A DNA stretch of 64,000 nucleotides from Mugil cephalus. Lineage: Eukaryota; Chordata; Actinopteri; Mugiliformes; Mugilidae. The DNA lies in assembly GCF_022458985.1 (NCBI RefSeq), contig NC_061774.1, positions 9,972,616 through 10,036,615 of the forward strand. The letters are read 5' to 3'. The position numbers and the translations under genes are program-made. The notes beneath the pieces were generated by a model. It ran no database searches, was not told the origin of the DNA, and worked only from the letters and a program-made list of their open reading frames with translations. Shown in pieces: positions 12,401 to 25,216 of the stretch (position 1 is its first letter; each line of letters begins with the position of its first letter).

Positions 12401-13818
12401 GAGCAGCAGGCGCTCAGTCCTCCATGGCCATTCAGCTGGGATCGGCCGTCTCGGGACACCTCCATGACTTTGGCCCGCTCCTTCTCCACGGCGACCCGGC
12501 CGTGTCTCACGCTGCGGTGCGCCTCCTGTCCTGCAGCCCGCTCCCCCGTACCTCCTCCCCGTCACACCTGCTCCTTCTCTCCCGTGCCGCCGTCACACAT
12601 TTCTTTCTGACGCTGCGGAGGAGGGGAGAGGTGGGGAACGTGGGTAGAGACGGAGGGCAGGCAGGCGAGGCTGTGAACTGCTCGGTGCTGCTTCTGTCTC
12701 GCTTTGCAGCGTACTCCCCCCTGACTCTGAAGGCGGTGCTTCAGCAGCTGGTCGAAGGATCGCTACATAAAGGCAACGCCGACTTGTTTGGAGGGCAGAT
12801 AGCAGACATGTCTGGCGCCCCTCTGCCTTCCCCATCCGTGTCCCCTGACCTGGGAGCCTCTTTGATAGATATCAACTGTCGGTTTGGGACCACCGTTAAT
12901 TTCTCTGGTAGTGTCTGGTCTGTGTTTCACGCTGGAGTGATTGGAAAGGGGCTGAAGGTTCGCACTGCCACACAGGTACCTGACCCATCTGGGGTCATCC
13001 AGGTGAGTTGAGAAACTCGAGCAAAGATTAGAAATTGTGCAAAAAGGTGTTGCTTGTGTTTGCTGTGCTGCAGCAAAAAAAGACTGAAAACGTTTTCTTT
13101 CTCTCTGTAGAACGTCCAGACTCTGCTGGCTGTTATTGTCCAGTGTTGCAGCTCCTCTGGGCTCAACGGCTCCCAGTTACCCTCTGACCCAGACGAGCCT
13201 CCGCCCATCAACGCGGAGGCAGCCAAGGTTGTCGCAGTCACACTCGTGGAAAGCGTCTGTCCAGATGTGGCCAATGGGGAGTTGTCCTGGCCCCCAGAGG
13301 AGCACGCCCGCACCACGGTGGAGAGAGACATCCACATTCGACGCTGCTTTGAGGCCCACCCAGTGCTCTTCCCTCTGCTTCAGGTGGTGGCGGCCGGACG
13401 TCCGGCCCTCTGCTACTGCTCAGCTGTGCTCAGAGGCCTCCTGGCCACTCTGTTGGCACACTGGGAGGCTTCTCGCGAGGGGTCATCCACTGACTCCCCG
13501 TGGCACCTCCAGGCCTCCTGCCATCTGGTGTCCTGCATGGGAGAGGGCCAACTGCTGCCCCCCGTGCTGGCGAACGTCCACGAAGCCTTCCCCCACCTGA
13601 CCCCCTTTGAGGTGAGGCTGCTTCTCCTGGCCGTGTGGGAGTACGTGAGGGGCAACGGCCCCATGCCCCAGAAGTTTTTCTTCAGCTCGGAGAAGGGCAT
13701 GTTCTGCAGAGACTTCTCACGGGACGGTGACGTGGCGAGATACGTGGCCCCGATTCATAGCGTCCTTCATAAAAACATTGACCGGCTGGGACACCTGTGC
13801 TGGAGGTTCCAGCTCTGA
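9421..13818 (+). CDS. ints5: Integrator complex subunit 5
   Basis: Subunit of the nuclear Integrator complex, which cleaves nascent snRNA and other RNA polymerase II transcripts; INTS5 and INTS8 form the part called the shoulder. Coding exons are 9421-9497, 10605-10857, 11026-13002 and 13111-13818. They join in frame to 1004 residues (human 1019). Diagnostic blocks are [68 protein letters not shown] and [12 protein letters not shown], all nearly identical to human. The protein is a string of amphipathic helices without a catalytic motif. The short first exon is accepted because its last codon, split AG/T, restores the reading frame. CTTCCG (ETS-like, reversed) lies at about 9275. The stop is TGA at 13816. 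Confidence 0.97.
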
Positions 13819-13844
13819 GAATCGGTGGGGAGCAGGTGACGAGG

Positions 13845-13850
13845 AATAAA
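13845..13850 (+). terminator. ints5 polyadenylation signal
   Basis: AATAAA occurs 27 bases after the ints5 stop, overlapping a second AATAAA and followed by an A-run. This would give an unusually short 3' UTR. A further AATAAA near 14225 could serve a longer form. Confidence 0.6.
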
Positions 13851-13879
13851 TAAACTTTTAAAAAAAAAAAAGAGGGAAC

Positions 13880-15465
13880 GGCGAAATAGATTGCTCCAAA
13901 AGTGGACTGCAAAGTTGCTGTCGCTGTAGTTCAGTTTCATACTAGTGTGTGTACTTTTTGTACTGTTTTTTTCTGAGATGTTTCTAACTTGGTTCTGTGG
14001 CAAACAAAAAGGGCACACCTGTATAAAATGTTAATATAGAACTCTCTCCACAACATAGAGTCTTACTGTGTCATTTTGGTTACAAATACAATTTAACTCT
14101 GCTGAAGCGTTTATACACTGTTTTGTATAAGTTCCAGATTGTTCATCTTCTAAAACTGTGTCCACAAACAAGCCTTACATCTCTTATTAAAAACACGGAA
14201 ACCGTTGTCTCAACCATTTCACACAATAAATATTCATGTAGTTCATGAAAGAGACTCAAACAATGGTTTTCAACATTTTATGTCTGAGACACCCAAGTAC
14301 AAAGTGTTTTTTTTTTAATTTTTTTATTTCATTTAATGTAGGTGAAGGGAAACCTGGACATGATGGCAGCATAACAACTTTTGAACAAGATAAACCAAAA
14401 ATAAAAAGACAATTTAGAGAGTTTTAAAGGAATGTATGAAGCTAATTGAAAGGTCAAAGTTGCTTTGTGGTAATTGAAACACTGTTAGAAGTAGACTAAT
14501 TATTTACCACAGAGTTTTCAAACGCTGTGAATCCATTCAGGATTCCCCTTTTGGAGACTTTTTTTTTCATTGGCCATAGCAGGTGGGACTTATCTATATT
14601 TCTAAACTACTTAATTTGCTTGACAATTCGGTAAATTAGCCCTTAGAGAAGGCTAGTCAGTATACACTGACACCACAAACCTCGGTTTTGAAAGTGAGAC
14701 GAGTTGAATAAACAAGGCTCTCGGCTTTCAGTTTATGGCTTTGGTAGGGTGAATCATTTTTTTTTTTTCCTCTCAGAAGAACCACAAAGGAGATGACACA
14801 ACCACAAGAAATAAGTGTGAAGGATAATTAATTTTATGAAACTGCATTATTTAATCAAGAGACTTTTAATGTTTTATAGTGTCCATATAAAAACACACAG
14901 CTAGTGTAACATTCATTTTTTTTCCCCAGTGGCGGGAAGTAGAACATTTTAATAATGCAAAACAAGTCAGTTAGCAATTTGTGCCAAGACAATAAAAATG
15001 CAAAACAGTGTCTGAAATCACTGCAAAATATATAAATTCTTAATAATGACCCATGAGCCTGAAATGTTGGGGTGAAACTGTGTGTGTCGTTTTATTATAT
15101 TGCATATTGTAGGACAGGTTTGTATTGACATTACACGTGTGTGTGTCAGTGCATTGGCTGAACATGACTCCAGTGCAACAAATCCGGGAGTAGTGTGTGC
15201 ACCGCAATGACTGGAGCCTGGAGATGACGTGTCGGTGCCTGAGCGGATAAATATTCATACCACGTTCACGCACACACACACGTCCACCCTGCATCACCAA
15301 TCAGATAATACCATAAACACTGATTTAAAACCTATGCAATTCGTGGTGCAATTTGCATAATCTAATACGCAGCGTGTTTTTATAACAAAACAACAAACAT
15401 GAATATTTAGGCCAGTTGTTGAGAATCTTACTTTGTAACGATCTTTGTTGCGGGGTGAAAGAGGC
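13880..15465. other. Interval between ints5 and ganab
   Basis: About 1.6 kb, AT-rich, with poly-T runs near 14309, 14558 and 14758. No coding exon and no recognised mobile element. The right edge is the ganab promoter region. Confidence 0.6.
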
Positions 15466-15472
15466 GGAGTCT

Positions 15473-15502
15473 AGCGGAAGCAGAATCAAGATGGCCGCCT
15501 TC
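15473..15502 (+). promoter_or_regulatory. ganab core promoter motifs: ETS-like GCGGAAGC and YY1-like site over the ATG
   Basis: AGCGGAAGC (ETS-type core) lies just before AATCAAGATGGCCGCC. AAGATGGCSGCC is the YY1 consensus form often found at the first codon of housekeeping genes. No TATA box is seen at the expected distance. Motif reading only. Confidence 0.45.
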
Positions 15503-18500
15503 ACTGAAAGGTAAGACAAAGCTGTTCCGTTGTTTCATCCCCAATTTATCCTTTTTTTTCACGTATCATTTCTGCTGAAGAGGGCGGTTAATATCGTTTT
15601 GGGTGCACGGTTGTCAAACCTGAAAGCACATTTCCCGTTTCATTAGTTTAACGGCCGCAAGAGAAAATCATAGTGGAAAAGTCGAGATACCCCTGAATTG
15701 AATTAACGGCTTGTGCCGCGGCTAGCAAGGTTAGCATCCTGTCTTAATCCAAAGAGGTTATTAATGACGACACTGCTCTCAAAACCATTGGGTAGTAGTC
15801 GGCTTCTAAGAGTCCGACACTTTATTGACCTCAAATTAATAATTCATGCCCATTTTCTGTTGTATTGCCTCCCATAATTCCGAGCGGATGTAAGCTAGTA
15901 CCCGCTAGCTAGCTGGTGTTGGCTAATCAGTGTCCGATCACTTCACGTTAAGCGGGTTTGACAGGAGAATGGCACATGGAAATAAGTATTTACAGGTAGA
16001 CTCAGGGGCCTGCGTCATCTAAATGTCTTCTGGTTATCATTTTAAATATGAATATTAAGATCTGTATGTGTAGCTGCGCCAGGAAATGATTTAGCTGTCT
16101 GTCACTTTTTTTTTCCCCACGCAGAAAGATCAAAGTCCTGGTGTTCTTACCTCCTGGATATATACTGTAGCTTAGTTAGGACCCATTTACCCTTTTGCCC
16201 TGTTTGCTTGTGCATTGCTCAACCCAATGTGCTTGAGTTGCCTGGTGGCAGCCTGAACATGGAGTTAATGTTTTCTCCTTCATTATGTCTTTGCAGGATG
16301 GCGCCTGTCTTGGTGCTCTGGCTGGCTGTGTGCCTGAGCGGTACCTGGGCCGTGGACCGGGGAAACTTCAAGACCTGTGACCAGAGTGCCTTTTGCAAGT
16401 GAGTGCAAATCAGACCCACTTCAAGTCGGTGTTTTCTAAACGGAAACGGATAGATTTATACCGTGGTGTTAAAATTTCCCAACAGGCGCCAGCGAGCATT
16501 GAAGCCCGGTGAGTCTCCTTATCGAGCCCTGCTGGAGACCATGGAGCTGACCAACACCAGACTCACCCTGCAGCTCATCAATGACAACAACAAGGTAGAT
16601 CGCCCATAAAGAATCAGTCTGAAAGGTTTCCACTGCCTCCGTTTATTATGTTTGAACCATCTAATGAAATGACTAATGTGTTCATAAATTCTTATAAAAC
16701 ATTCTTAAACCGGCCTCTCCGCTTATTTAAAAGTGTCACACTGACATCAGAGCGCCAGTTCTCCCTTCTTCATTGCCATTGCCAGCCATAATATGACTGA
16801 ATTTACTGCCCTCTTTTGCTCACCTTGTGTGTCTCCTCCCTCCCTTCCAGTCCCTTCACTCTGTTTTCTTTTGGTTCTCAGGTGCGTCTGCTCCTCGAGC
16901 TCTACCGCCTCCAGGGGAACATAACTAGGGTGAAGATTAACGAGCTGAAGCCGCTGAAGCCTCGTTATGAGGTCCCAGACGTCCTCGTCAGGGAGCCGCC
17001 TACTGAGCCGTGAGTGTCCCGTGAGGCTTTCTGACTGCGCGCCGTCGATAGGTTTCGATATTATTGAGGCAAACTGAGGCAAAGGCAACAAGGGGGAAAC
17101 TCAGAGGAACATCAGAGAATCACTTGTGGAAGAAGACCCCTTCAGATGGATGTTTTCGTTAGTTGGTGATGGATGAGTGAATGGTATAAGGAACACTTAA
17201 TTGCTACTGCCAGGCGGGGTGTCTGTTGCTGTAAAAAAAAAAAAAGAAAAAAAAAGAAAAGAAAAGGATCTCAAACTATTTGATTCACATCTTATGTAGC
17301 ACTTAACAAATCTCAATAGTTTTTTGGCCATTGATGGTGGAGAAAGTATAGATGAAAACATGAACTAATGAGGCAATACAAAAATTTCTCAAATAATTAC
17401 TTTTTGTATATTTCAGAGAACCTCATTCCAAGTCTACAATAGCACAGCATTTAGAAGTCTGTAGTTGATCGTGAAAAATAATGATGAATAAGATTTGAAT
17501 TCAGTTCTTCTGCTCTTGTCGTAATCCTCCCTTTTAACCCTTTTCTGTCTGTCTTTTCTCTCTCTCTCTCTCTGCCTCAGCCTGTCTCTCTTGTCTCAGG
17601 ACGAGAACGGGGTGGTGCTGTCCCTGGGGCCCGAGTCTCAGAGGGTCATCGTTAGCGCGCGGCCCTTCCGCCTGGACATCATGGAGGGACGTGACGTGCT
17701 GATGTCGCTGAACTCTCGCGGCCTGCTGGCCTTCGAGCACCTGAGGATGCGCAAGGACACGTGAGAAACCGCGCATGCATACACACATTTTTTTTTTTAA
17801 CAAATGTCCAGACCTCTCTTTAAATCCACGCCCTCAGTCAGTGGATGATTTCTGTTTTTGTTCCCATGATATGGTTTGTTTTTTGAGTATTGTCTCTGAC
17901 TGGTTGTTCTGTCCCTTTCTTCCTATCATCCTAGTTTCTCCTATAAAGTAACTAGCACAGTGGCTAGCGTGTGGGATAATATCAAGAGTGTATTCTCTAG
18001 GTAAAGACACTTAAGATTTGTTAGTGTGTATCCTGTTCCTTGTGCTAATGCTGCCAATAGTGACACAAAATGTAGGGCCCCCCAACACAACAAGTACTGT
18101 ATTTACCCCGAAATAAATGAGTGTGAGTGAGAGGGTGTGGATGCGTGTGTGCGTGTGTGGCAGCGTTTGATTCGATACAACATTGATGTTTCAGGCCAGC
18201 TTCCCCGATTGGAACTGTGTCAGCTTTTATATTCATCAAACAAAGAAAAATACCGTCCCGATCATTAGAAAACACAGGGTGTTTACACTGCAGGGCCTGC
18301 TAATCCTCGCACTGATTTTCACTTTACGCTGAAGTCTGATTGACTAAATCATGTATTGTCACTCCAGCAGCTCGTCTGATGAACGTACCTAACATTGTAA
18401 CTGCATGACTGACTTTCTTGACCAGCTCCGTTGAATGAAATTGATCCCAAGTGCTTAGATCATAGGGAGCGCTAATAGAAGTAGTCGACAAATAATTCTA

Positions 18501-21500
18501 GTGCCGAAGCTTGAAGTGATTTAGGTAGAGAATGTGAGCAATGCACTCCTGTCTTTAGACACGTGTAGTCTCACCGGTGTAGTTTCCAAGCATCGACGCC
18601 CCTGTCCTAAAAACCGAACAGCAACATCTCTCTTTGTGGTTACACTTCAGGTTTTAGTTTTTGCATTTTTCTCTGTGTAAGAATTGCTTCAATGCAGAAA
18701 CATCCACTCAAGATTTTACAGCGCTTCCTTTGAGCATTAACAAGCTTTTAAAGCTTGAGAACTGTTTCCTGCATGTGCACCGCTGCAGGTCATACACAGC
18801 AAAATATCAGTTGCAGTTCAAGGCTTGTGTGAAGGGTTTTTTTTTGGCCTGGATTACACCTTGGTATATGCCGGATCCACTCGGTACAAGTTGGTTCTGT
18901 AAGGAGCCTCGTGGGTGTTACGTGCTGTAACATCTAGAGCTCCTGTCCCATAATGCCTGGCTTGAAATAGCCACAAGGCAGGGAGTTGCTCAGTCCCCTT
19001 TGTCATTAAAGTTAAGTCACAGTCACTGTGGAGTCATGGGGCAATCGCCAACCTCCCCGTTTGTATGTCCTTTTCCTTTAATCATAGTTGAATTATCCTT
19101 CCATATTGCTCATCAAAAGTTGGAACAACTCTGCCAAAATGACATTTCTCCTTTTCCTGCTCCTTCCACTCTTTGTACCTCTAGCAGTCAGGCAGATCCA
19201 GAGGCTGAGAAGAAAGAGGAGGCTGATCCCTCAAACCAGGCCGAGGTACCACAAAATGAAACGCTACTTCCTCTCTCTGTCTCTATCATTTGTAAGCTTA
19301 GCTGAGATCTTTCGGTGTACGTTACACGTCTCTTCTCTGTTTGTCCGCCAGGCAACAAAAGAAGAGGAAGAGAAAGTGGAAGACGGGATGTGGGAAGAAA
19401 CTTTTAAATCGCACACTGACAGCAAACCTAACGGTAAACTCTACTTACATTTTCAGAGCTAATCATTATCTGAATAAAAAAAATCTATATTTTTTTACAC
19501 CCTTCCCCTGCCTCTTCTGATTTTTGGATTCTTTTCACCCCTCAGGTCCATCTGCTATTAGTTTAGATTTTTCACTGCCGGGGGTTGAGCATGTCTACGG
19601 TATCCCAGAGCACGCAGATACCCTCAGACTTAAAACAACAGAGTGAGTGTCAACAACATTTAACGTACTAACTGGATTTCTTCCACATCTGTTTGTTAAA
19701 TGAACTTATGTGTGTGTGTGTGTTTGTTTTCCAGTAACGGAGATCCGTATCGGCTCTATAACCTGGACGTGTTCCAGTACGAGCTGTATAACCCTATGGC
19801 CTTGTACGGGGCCGTCCCTGTCATGTTAGCCCACAATGCTCAGCGGACTACAGGCATCTTCTGGCTCAATGCTGCAGAGACCTGGGTGGATATCAGCTCC
19901 AACACAGCTGGAAAGGTACGTTTTCTGTTTTTTTTTTTTTCTCCAAAGCAGCAAGACTGCAAAAACTTAATTCCAATTTTTATTTTCTGGCCAATAGCTA
20001 TTTAAAAACGGCCGTCTGCTGCTCTAAATCACACTTTCTATTCTGTCTCTCTCCAGACTGTGTTTGGTAAAATGCTGGATTATGTTCAGGGCTCCAGTGA
20101 GACACCACAGACAGATGTGCGTTGGATCTCTGAAAGCGGCATCATCGACGTCTTCATCATGCTTGGACCGACTCCCAAAGACGTCTTCTCCCAGTACGCC
20201 TCCCTCACAGGTAAGAAAATGGACCACTCGTCCTTCTTGTCCCACATTTTCTCAAGAGTTAAAGAGCAGTGCTGCAAGCCTGAACATATTTATTCATATT
20301 GAATTTTGAAAAAATGTGTCCATCAGGCACCCAGTCCTTCCCTCCGTTGGCGTCCATCGGCTACCACCAGTGCCGCTGGAACTACAACGACCAGGAAGAC
20401 GTCCAGTCGGTGGATGCCGGCTTCGACGAGCACGACATCCCCTATGACTACATCTGGCTCGACATCGAGCACACGGACGGGAAGCGCTACTTCACCTGGG
20501 ATCCGCATAAGTTTGCGACGCCAAAGGAGATGCTGCAGGGACTTTTGAACAAGAAGCGCAAGGTAATAATCCACCATCACTGTACCAGCACATGGTATTA
20601 AAATCCCCGGTTCTCTTGTCTAACAGTCTTTTATTTCTTTTCCACTGCTTTGCAGATGGTGGCCATCGTGGACCCTCACATCAAAGTTGACAGCAACTAC
20701 AAGATCCATAACGAAATCCGCTCTCGGGGTTTTTATATCAAGAATAAAGATGGTGGAGATTACGAGGGCTGGTGCTGGCCCGGTACGAGACTGACGGCCA
20801 CACACGAGTCTCTAGAGCATGAATATTAAATCTCACGGGAGAATTCCTGCAAAATTAATATTTCTCTCACTTTCCTTTCTGTTGTTTCCCTCACGTCTTG
20901 ATGAACGCAGGCAGTGCCGGCTACCCTGACTTCACCCGTGCAGACATGAGGGCCTGGTGGGCCAGCATGTTCGCCTATGACCAGTATGAGGTGAGCCTCC
21001 TGTCTGTAGCTACATGAGATATTGAAGCATGTCGGCTGTGCAGCTTTTCACATGAAACGAAAATAATTGAAGAACCAATGGTCTGATAACACTGAATTTC
21101 TCATTTAGTGCTTCGTCATCTGAAAAGATCTTTCATTTGGGTTTCATCAAATCTTTTTATAGACATAGTATGTGGTTAACGTTTGGTCTCATGTGATCTG
21201 TCATGTCTGTAGGGCGCCATGGAGAACCTGTATACGTGGAACGATATGAACGAACCGTCTGTCTTCAATGGGCCTGAGGTCACCATGCACAAGGACGCAG
21301 TGCACGGAGAGTGGGAGCACCGGGACGTGCACAACCTCTATGGCTTCTACGTGGTGAGACACCGTTTGAATGAACCTTTCTTTTAAACTGGAAAGATAAA
21401 AAGATCTATTTGAGCACTGAACTAATTCATGAAATTAAATTTGCTGGAAGTTGCCTTTTTCAATTAGAGGGTAGGGAGCGTGATAATGTTTGTAGTATTA

Positions 21501-24500
21501 AATGTATTGATCTTAGTAATGTGCTTAGAGCAGAAAAACTGAATATGAAACTTGTCAAGCAGAACGTGTTACACTGTAGTGTTGTAGCTCATTCACCGTC
21601 TGCTTTAAAATCATCTTCAGCAAATGGCCACAGCGGACGGTCTGGTCCAGAGGTCAGGAGGAGTTGAGCGACCATTTGTCCTGACTAGAGCCTTCTTCGC
21701 TGGGTCTCAGCGCTACGGTGAGCTCCTCGCTGCCTTTTCTTCCCAGACTACACGCTTGTTATCACGCACAAAACAACTGGCTTGACTCGACACGTGTGAT
21801 GAGCTGGTCAAATTATTGTTTTTTATTTATCTCGGCACAAAGATGGTGCTCGGTGAACGCTTTAAGTGCATTATCCTGGCTATAAAAGCGTGTTTCCGTT
21901 TCACCAGGTGCCGTGTGGACCGGTGATAACGCGGCCGAGTGGGACCATCTGAAGATCTCTATCCCCATGTGTCTGAGTCTGGGTCTGGTTGGAATCTCCT
22001 TCTGTGGTGGTGAGTACGACCATTTTAATTTGTTGGTTCTGACCTGCTTTCAGAGAACTGCTTAAAATGTTTAGTGATTTTGATACTATTTACTTCGTGT
22101 GGAATGTAACCTAATGTAGCTTTGAATCTCATGAACCACATGGGTTAAAAGTGAAGGACCCGTTGTTTTATACATTAACATATAATAGTTTCTGTCGTGG
22201 GCATGTTCCGCATTGTGCTTCACATTTTCAGAAGTGTGACCTTTACTTTTGAAATGTTAAAGTATCACCCATTATTTAAAAATGTATAAATACATCATCA
22301 TTCCCTTTACAGTTTTATATTTGATAGTGACATACATTCACCTGCCAGTGTAAACAAAAGACTAGCCCTACTAGACCGTAATTGGGTTGTCGGTAATAGA
22401 AAATGTGTCAGCACAACACAATTCAATAGAATTACGAAAAGGAAACAGTTGAATCAACGTCTCAGTTATTTTACACAAATACCATATACTACCTAATACC
22501 ATAACCTTCATGAAGATCAGATTTATTGCAGGACTGTTCTATTATTCACTGTTGTACCTAATCAACCGGGAGTGTCGTTACAGTACAATATATATTAACA
22601 TGTTGAGTTACACATATCTGTGAAGCAGGACTGTGTTAAAATCACTATCATTCTGAAAATAATTTGAGTTGGCTGCAGTGTCTCCCAGGAGTGTCAGGCT
22701 AATGTTGTGATGGAAATGTGCATGTGGGGTTACCATGGTGACGGCTCAGGTCCCTGTGTGAACGAGCTGCAGCTATATTTAACAGTCACGTTGCCTCACG
22801 TACTGTTCAGAGCAGCACATTCATGTTTGTGAGCAACGCTGATTTAGTATCATTTCAATTTAACTAAACTTTTAATTAAAGCTGGAATTAAAATGGAAGT
22901 GAGTGAGTGAGTGTGAGGCTACAGGTGATGTAGAGCCCCGACTTGACTCTTGTTTACACCCTCTGTCTCGTAGCTGATGTCGGTGGCTTCTTCAAGTCTC
23001 CCAGCTCTGAGCTGCTGGTGCGTTGGTACCAGACGGGGGCTTACCAGCCGTTCTTCAGGGCCCACGCCCACCTGGACACGCCCCGCCGTGAACCCTGGCT
23101 GTTCGGCCCAGAAAACACGGCGCTGATCCGTGAAGTTGTGCGCCAGCGCTACACGCTGCTGCCTTACTGGTACCAACTCTTCTATGAGGCACACAGCACT
23201 GGACAGCCCATCATGAGGTGAGGACAAGGACAGAGGCGGCGTTTGTGTCTTTCGCACAAATAATAGGATGAAAAAAATCTTTAATCAGTAATCTGAAGCA
23301 AGAATGTTGCTGACAGAAATATTGTGAAATGTGCCTTTTTTTTACAGACCTCTGTGGGTGGAGTATCCTCAGGATCCAGCTACTTTCGCCCTGGATGATG
23401 AGTTCTTGATCGGTGAGTCACAAACATCAAAAGTTTAATGATTTACTTCACCTGGTGTGAACTGATTGAAGTTTTTAGTTGTGCAGTGTTCTGAAAGAGA
23501 CTATAATGCATCAAATAATGATGTAGAAAACAATATTACAGTGACTGACCTGTAATCTATAATCTTTTTAGTTGTTTCTGCTGCCACCTAGTGGCCAAAC
23601 ATAGTGGTTGCTGGTTAGAAAAAAATCTATTCATATTTACCAGTAAACGCTTGTCCAAACAGTTTGTATTGCGAGCAGTGAGCATTGTGTATGTATTGGG
23701 TGTGGCCCTGGTCTGTTTGGCATCACCTGATGTATAGGAGATTAAAACTGAAATCAAAACCTGAATTCAGATGTTCTTCTGTTGGTTCCCCTGACCTTAC
23801 TTAACTTTGCTTCAGGGCGAGATCTGCTGGTTCATCCCGTTACTGAGGAGGGAGCTCGGGGAGTGACGGCCTACCTGCCCGGTAAAGATGAGGTAACAGG
23901 AAGTCTTTAACACGTCTTACAGTCATCTCTGGCGTCTTTGTGTTGTCTTAACCTGTCTTTTTGTCCTCAGGTCTGGTTTGATGTCCACAACTTCCAGAAG
24001 CACAACGGGGCCCAGAACCTTTACATCCCTGTCACCATGAGCTCTGTAAGATAAAAAATGTTGACGGTGCCATCTGAAAGTATTAAAACACACACCGGTT
24101 GAACACCCTCTGTGTTTGTTGTCACCATTTCTCTGATTTTGATTTGTGTTTTGCATCAGATCCCTGTTTTCCAACGCGGTGGCTCCATCATTCCCAGGAA
24201 GCTCAGAGTTCGTAGGTCCTCCTCCTGCATGGAGCACGACCCCTACACTCTTTATGTGGCTCTGAATCCCCAGGTAACTGAAATGCACGTTCTCTTGTCA
24301 CAGCTGCAAGACGCAACTCTGATCCGCCGCTATTTGTTATCTGTTGCGTGCCAAGTGGGAATGTCACAGTTTGGACTTTTGTCTGACAGAGAACCGCAGA
24401 GGGGAAGCTTTACATAGACGACGGCCACACCTTCAACTATGAAAAGAAGGAGTTCATCCACAGGAGGCTGTCCTTTGCCAACAATGTGCTCTCTTCTGTG

Positions 24501-24966
24501 TAAGTGACAAATTATTATCACAGTTGCCAACATCACTTTGCATACAAATGTATGACTTATTTTCTAACGTTTTCTGTATCGTTGCCTCTGCCTGCTCTAC
24601 AGGAACCTCGCCCCCGACGCCCAGTTTACTACAAGCTCCTGGATCGAACGCATCATCATACTGGGAGCCAGTAAACCCAGCAAGGTTACCCTTAAGACTG
24701 CTGGTGAGTGCTTGGTGTTTCTCTTAGATTTTATAAATTCCTTTATAAAGCTTTATGGAGTCATGAAAAAGATCTTCAGCTTTTGAGAAGCAAGTTATGA
24801 TTGTATTAAAAACAAAAAAAAAGGTGTTAAATTAAAGTTCTCTTTCTGTTTCACAGATGGACAAGTGAGCCAGATAGAGTTCGATTTTGACGCCTCTATG
24901 TCTGTTTTGACGCTGCGCAAGCCCGGCATGAACGCAGGGGCAGACTGGAACGTGATGCTTCAGTAA
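15491..24966 (+). CDS. ganab: Neutral alpha-glucosidase AB (glucosidase II alpha subunit, GH31)
   Basis: ER-lumen enzyme that removes the two inner glucoses from N-glycans and so controls the calnexin/calreticulin cycle. Exons: 15491-15510, 16297-16398, 16486-16594, 16882-17009, 17581-17760, [cassette 17935-18000], 19185/19188-19245, 19352-19433, 19546-19642, 19735-19915, 20057-20210, 20327-20562, 20656-20782, 20911-20990, 21213-21353, 21621-21717, 21908-22009, 22974-23217, 23348-23412, 23816-23892, 23971-24045, 24160-24273, 24390-24499, 24603-24703, 24857-24966. Without the cassette this gives 929 residues (human 944). A signal peptide ends near TWA/VDR (residue 25). GH31 motifs: nucleophile Asp529 in WNDMNEP and acid/base Asp604 in [22 protein letters not shown] is substrate-pocket sequence. 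An acidic linker (residues about 180-215) carries the alternative splice events. Confidence 0.97.
17935..18000 (+). CDS. ganab: ganab alternative 66-nt cassette exon
   Basis: Flanked by acceptor CATCCTAG and donor GTAAAG, open in the ganab frame, and exactly 22 codons long. It reads ...[11 protein letters not shown], matching the human GANAB long-isoform insert (SIWDKIKNLFSR in the same place). It falls between the end of exon 5 (phase 2) and the acidic linker exon, and inclusion or skipping keeps frame. The function of the insert is not known to me. Confidence 0.88.
22496..22577 (-). mobile_element. Tc1-like MITE end in ganab intron 17
   Basis: GTACCTAATCAACCGGGAGT resembles the right terminus of a widespread fish Tc1 family (GTACCTAATAAAGTGGCCGG then TGAGTGT). 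The inner part, CCTTCATGAAGATCAGATTT, is the reverse complement of sequence seen at 45430-45460. It sits in the longest ganab intron (22010-22973), which otherwise shows nothing recognisable. Confidence 0.55.
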
Positions 24967-24979
24967 CCATGGAGACTGT

Positions 24980-25012
24980 GGAGGAGGAGGAGGAGGAGGA
25001 GGAGGAGGGGGA
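24980..25012 (+). repeat. (GGA)n purine repeat in ganab 3' UTR
   Basis: About nine GGA units start 14 bases after the ganab stop codon, followed by a G-rich purine stretch. A simple repeat with no coding role. Confidence 0.9.
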
Positions 25013-25177
25013 GGTGGAGCAGGGGTAGAAAATTACTGAACTGGGCCGAACAGGGGGAGAGAGAGGGGGAGGAAGGAGCAGACACAAGGCACTAATACCC
25101 AAAACTAACTAAAGCATGACGACAGGAGGGCCATCATGGAGAATAAAAGACAAAAAACACATCAACTACCCAGTTTT

Positions 25178-25179
<2 letters not shown>

Positions 25180-25215
<36 letters not shown>
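25180..25215 (+). repeat. (AC)n dinucleotide microsatellite
   Basis: About 18 AC units, uninterrupted, inside the ganab 3' UTR. Likely polymorphic. Confidence 0.95.

Positions 25216-25216
<1 letters not shown>

Noticed and set aside
12927-13337. A 136-codon minus-strand open frame across the end of ints5 exon 3 and exon 4
   Set aside because: It is antisense to conserved INTS5 coding sequence and shows no family resemblance; GC-rich exons often leave open antisense frames.
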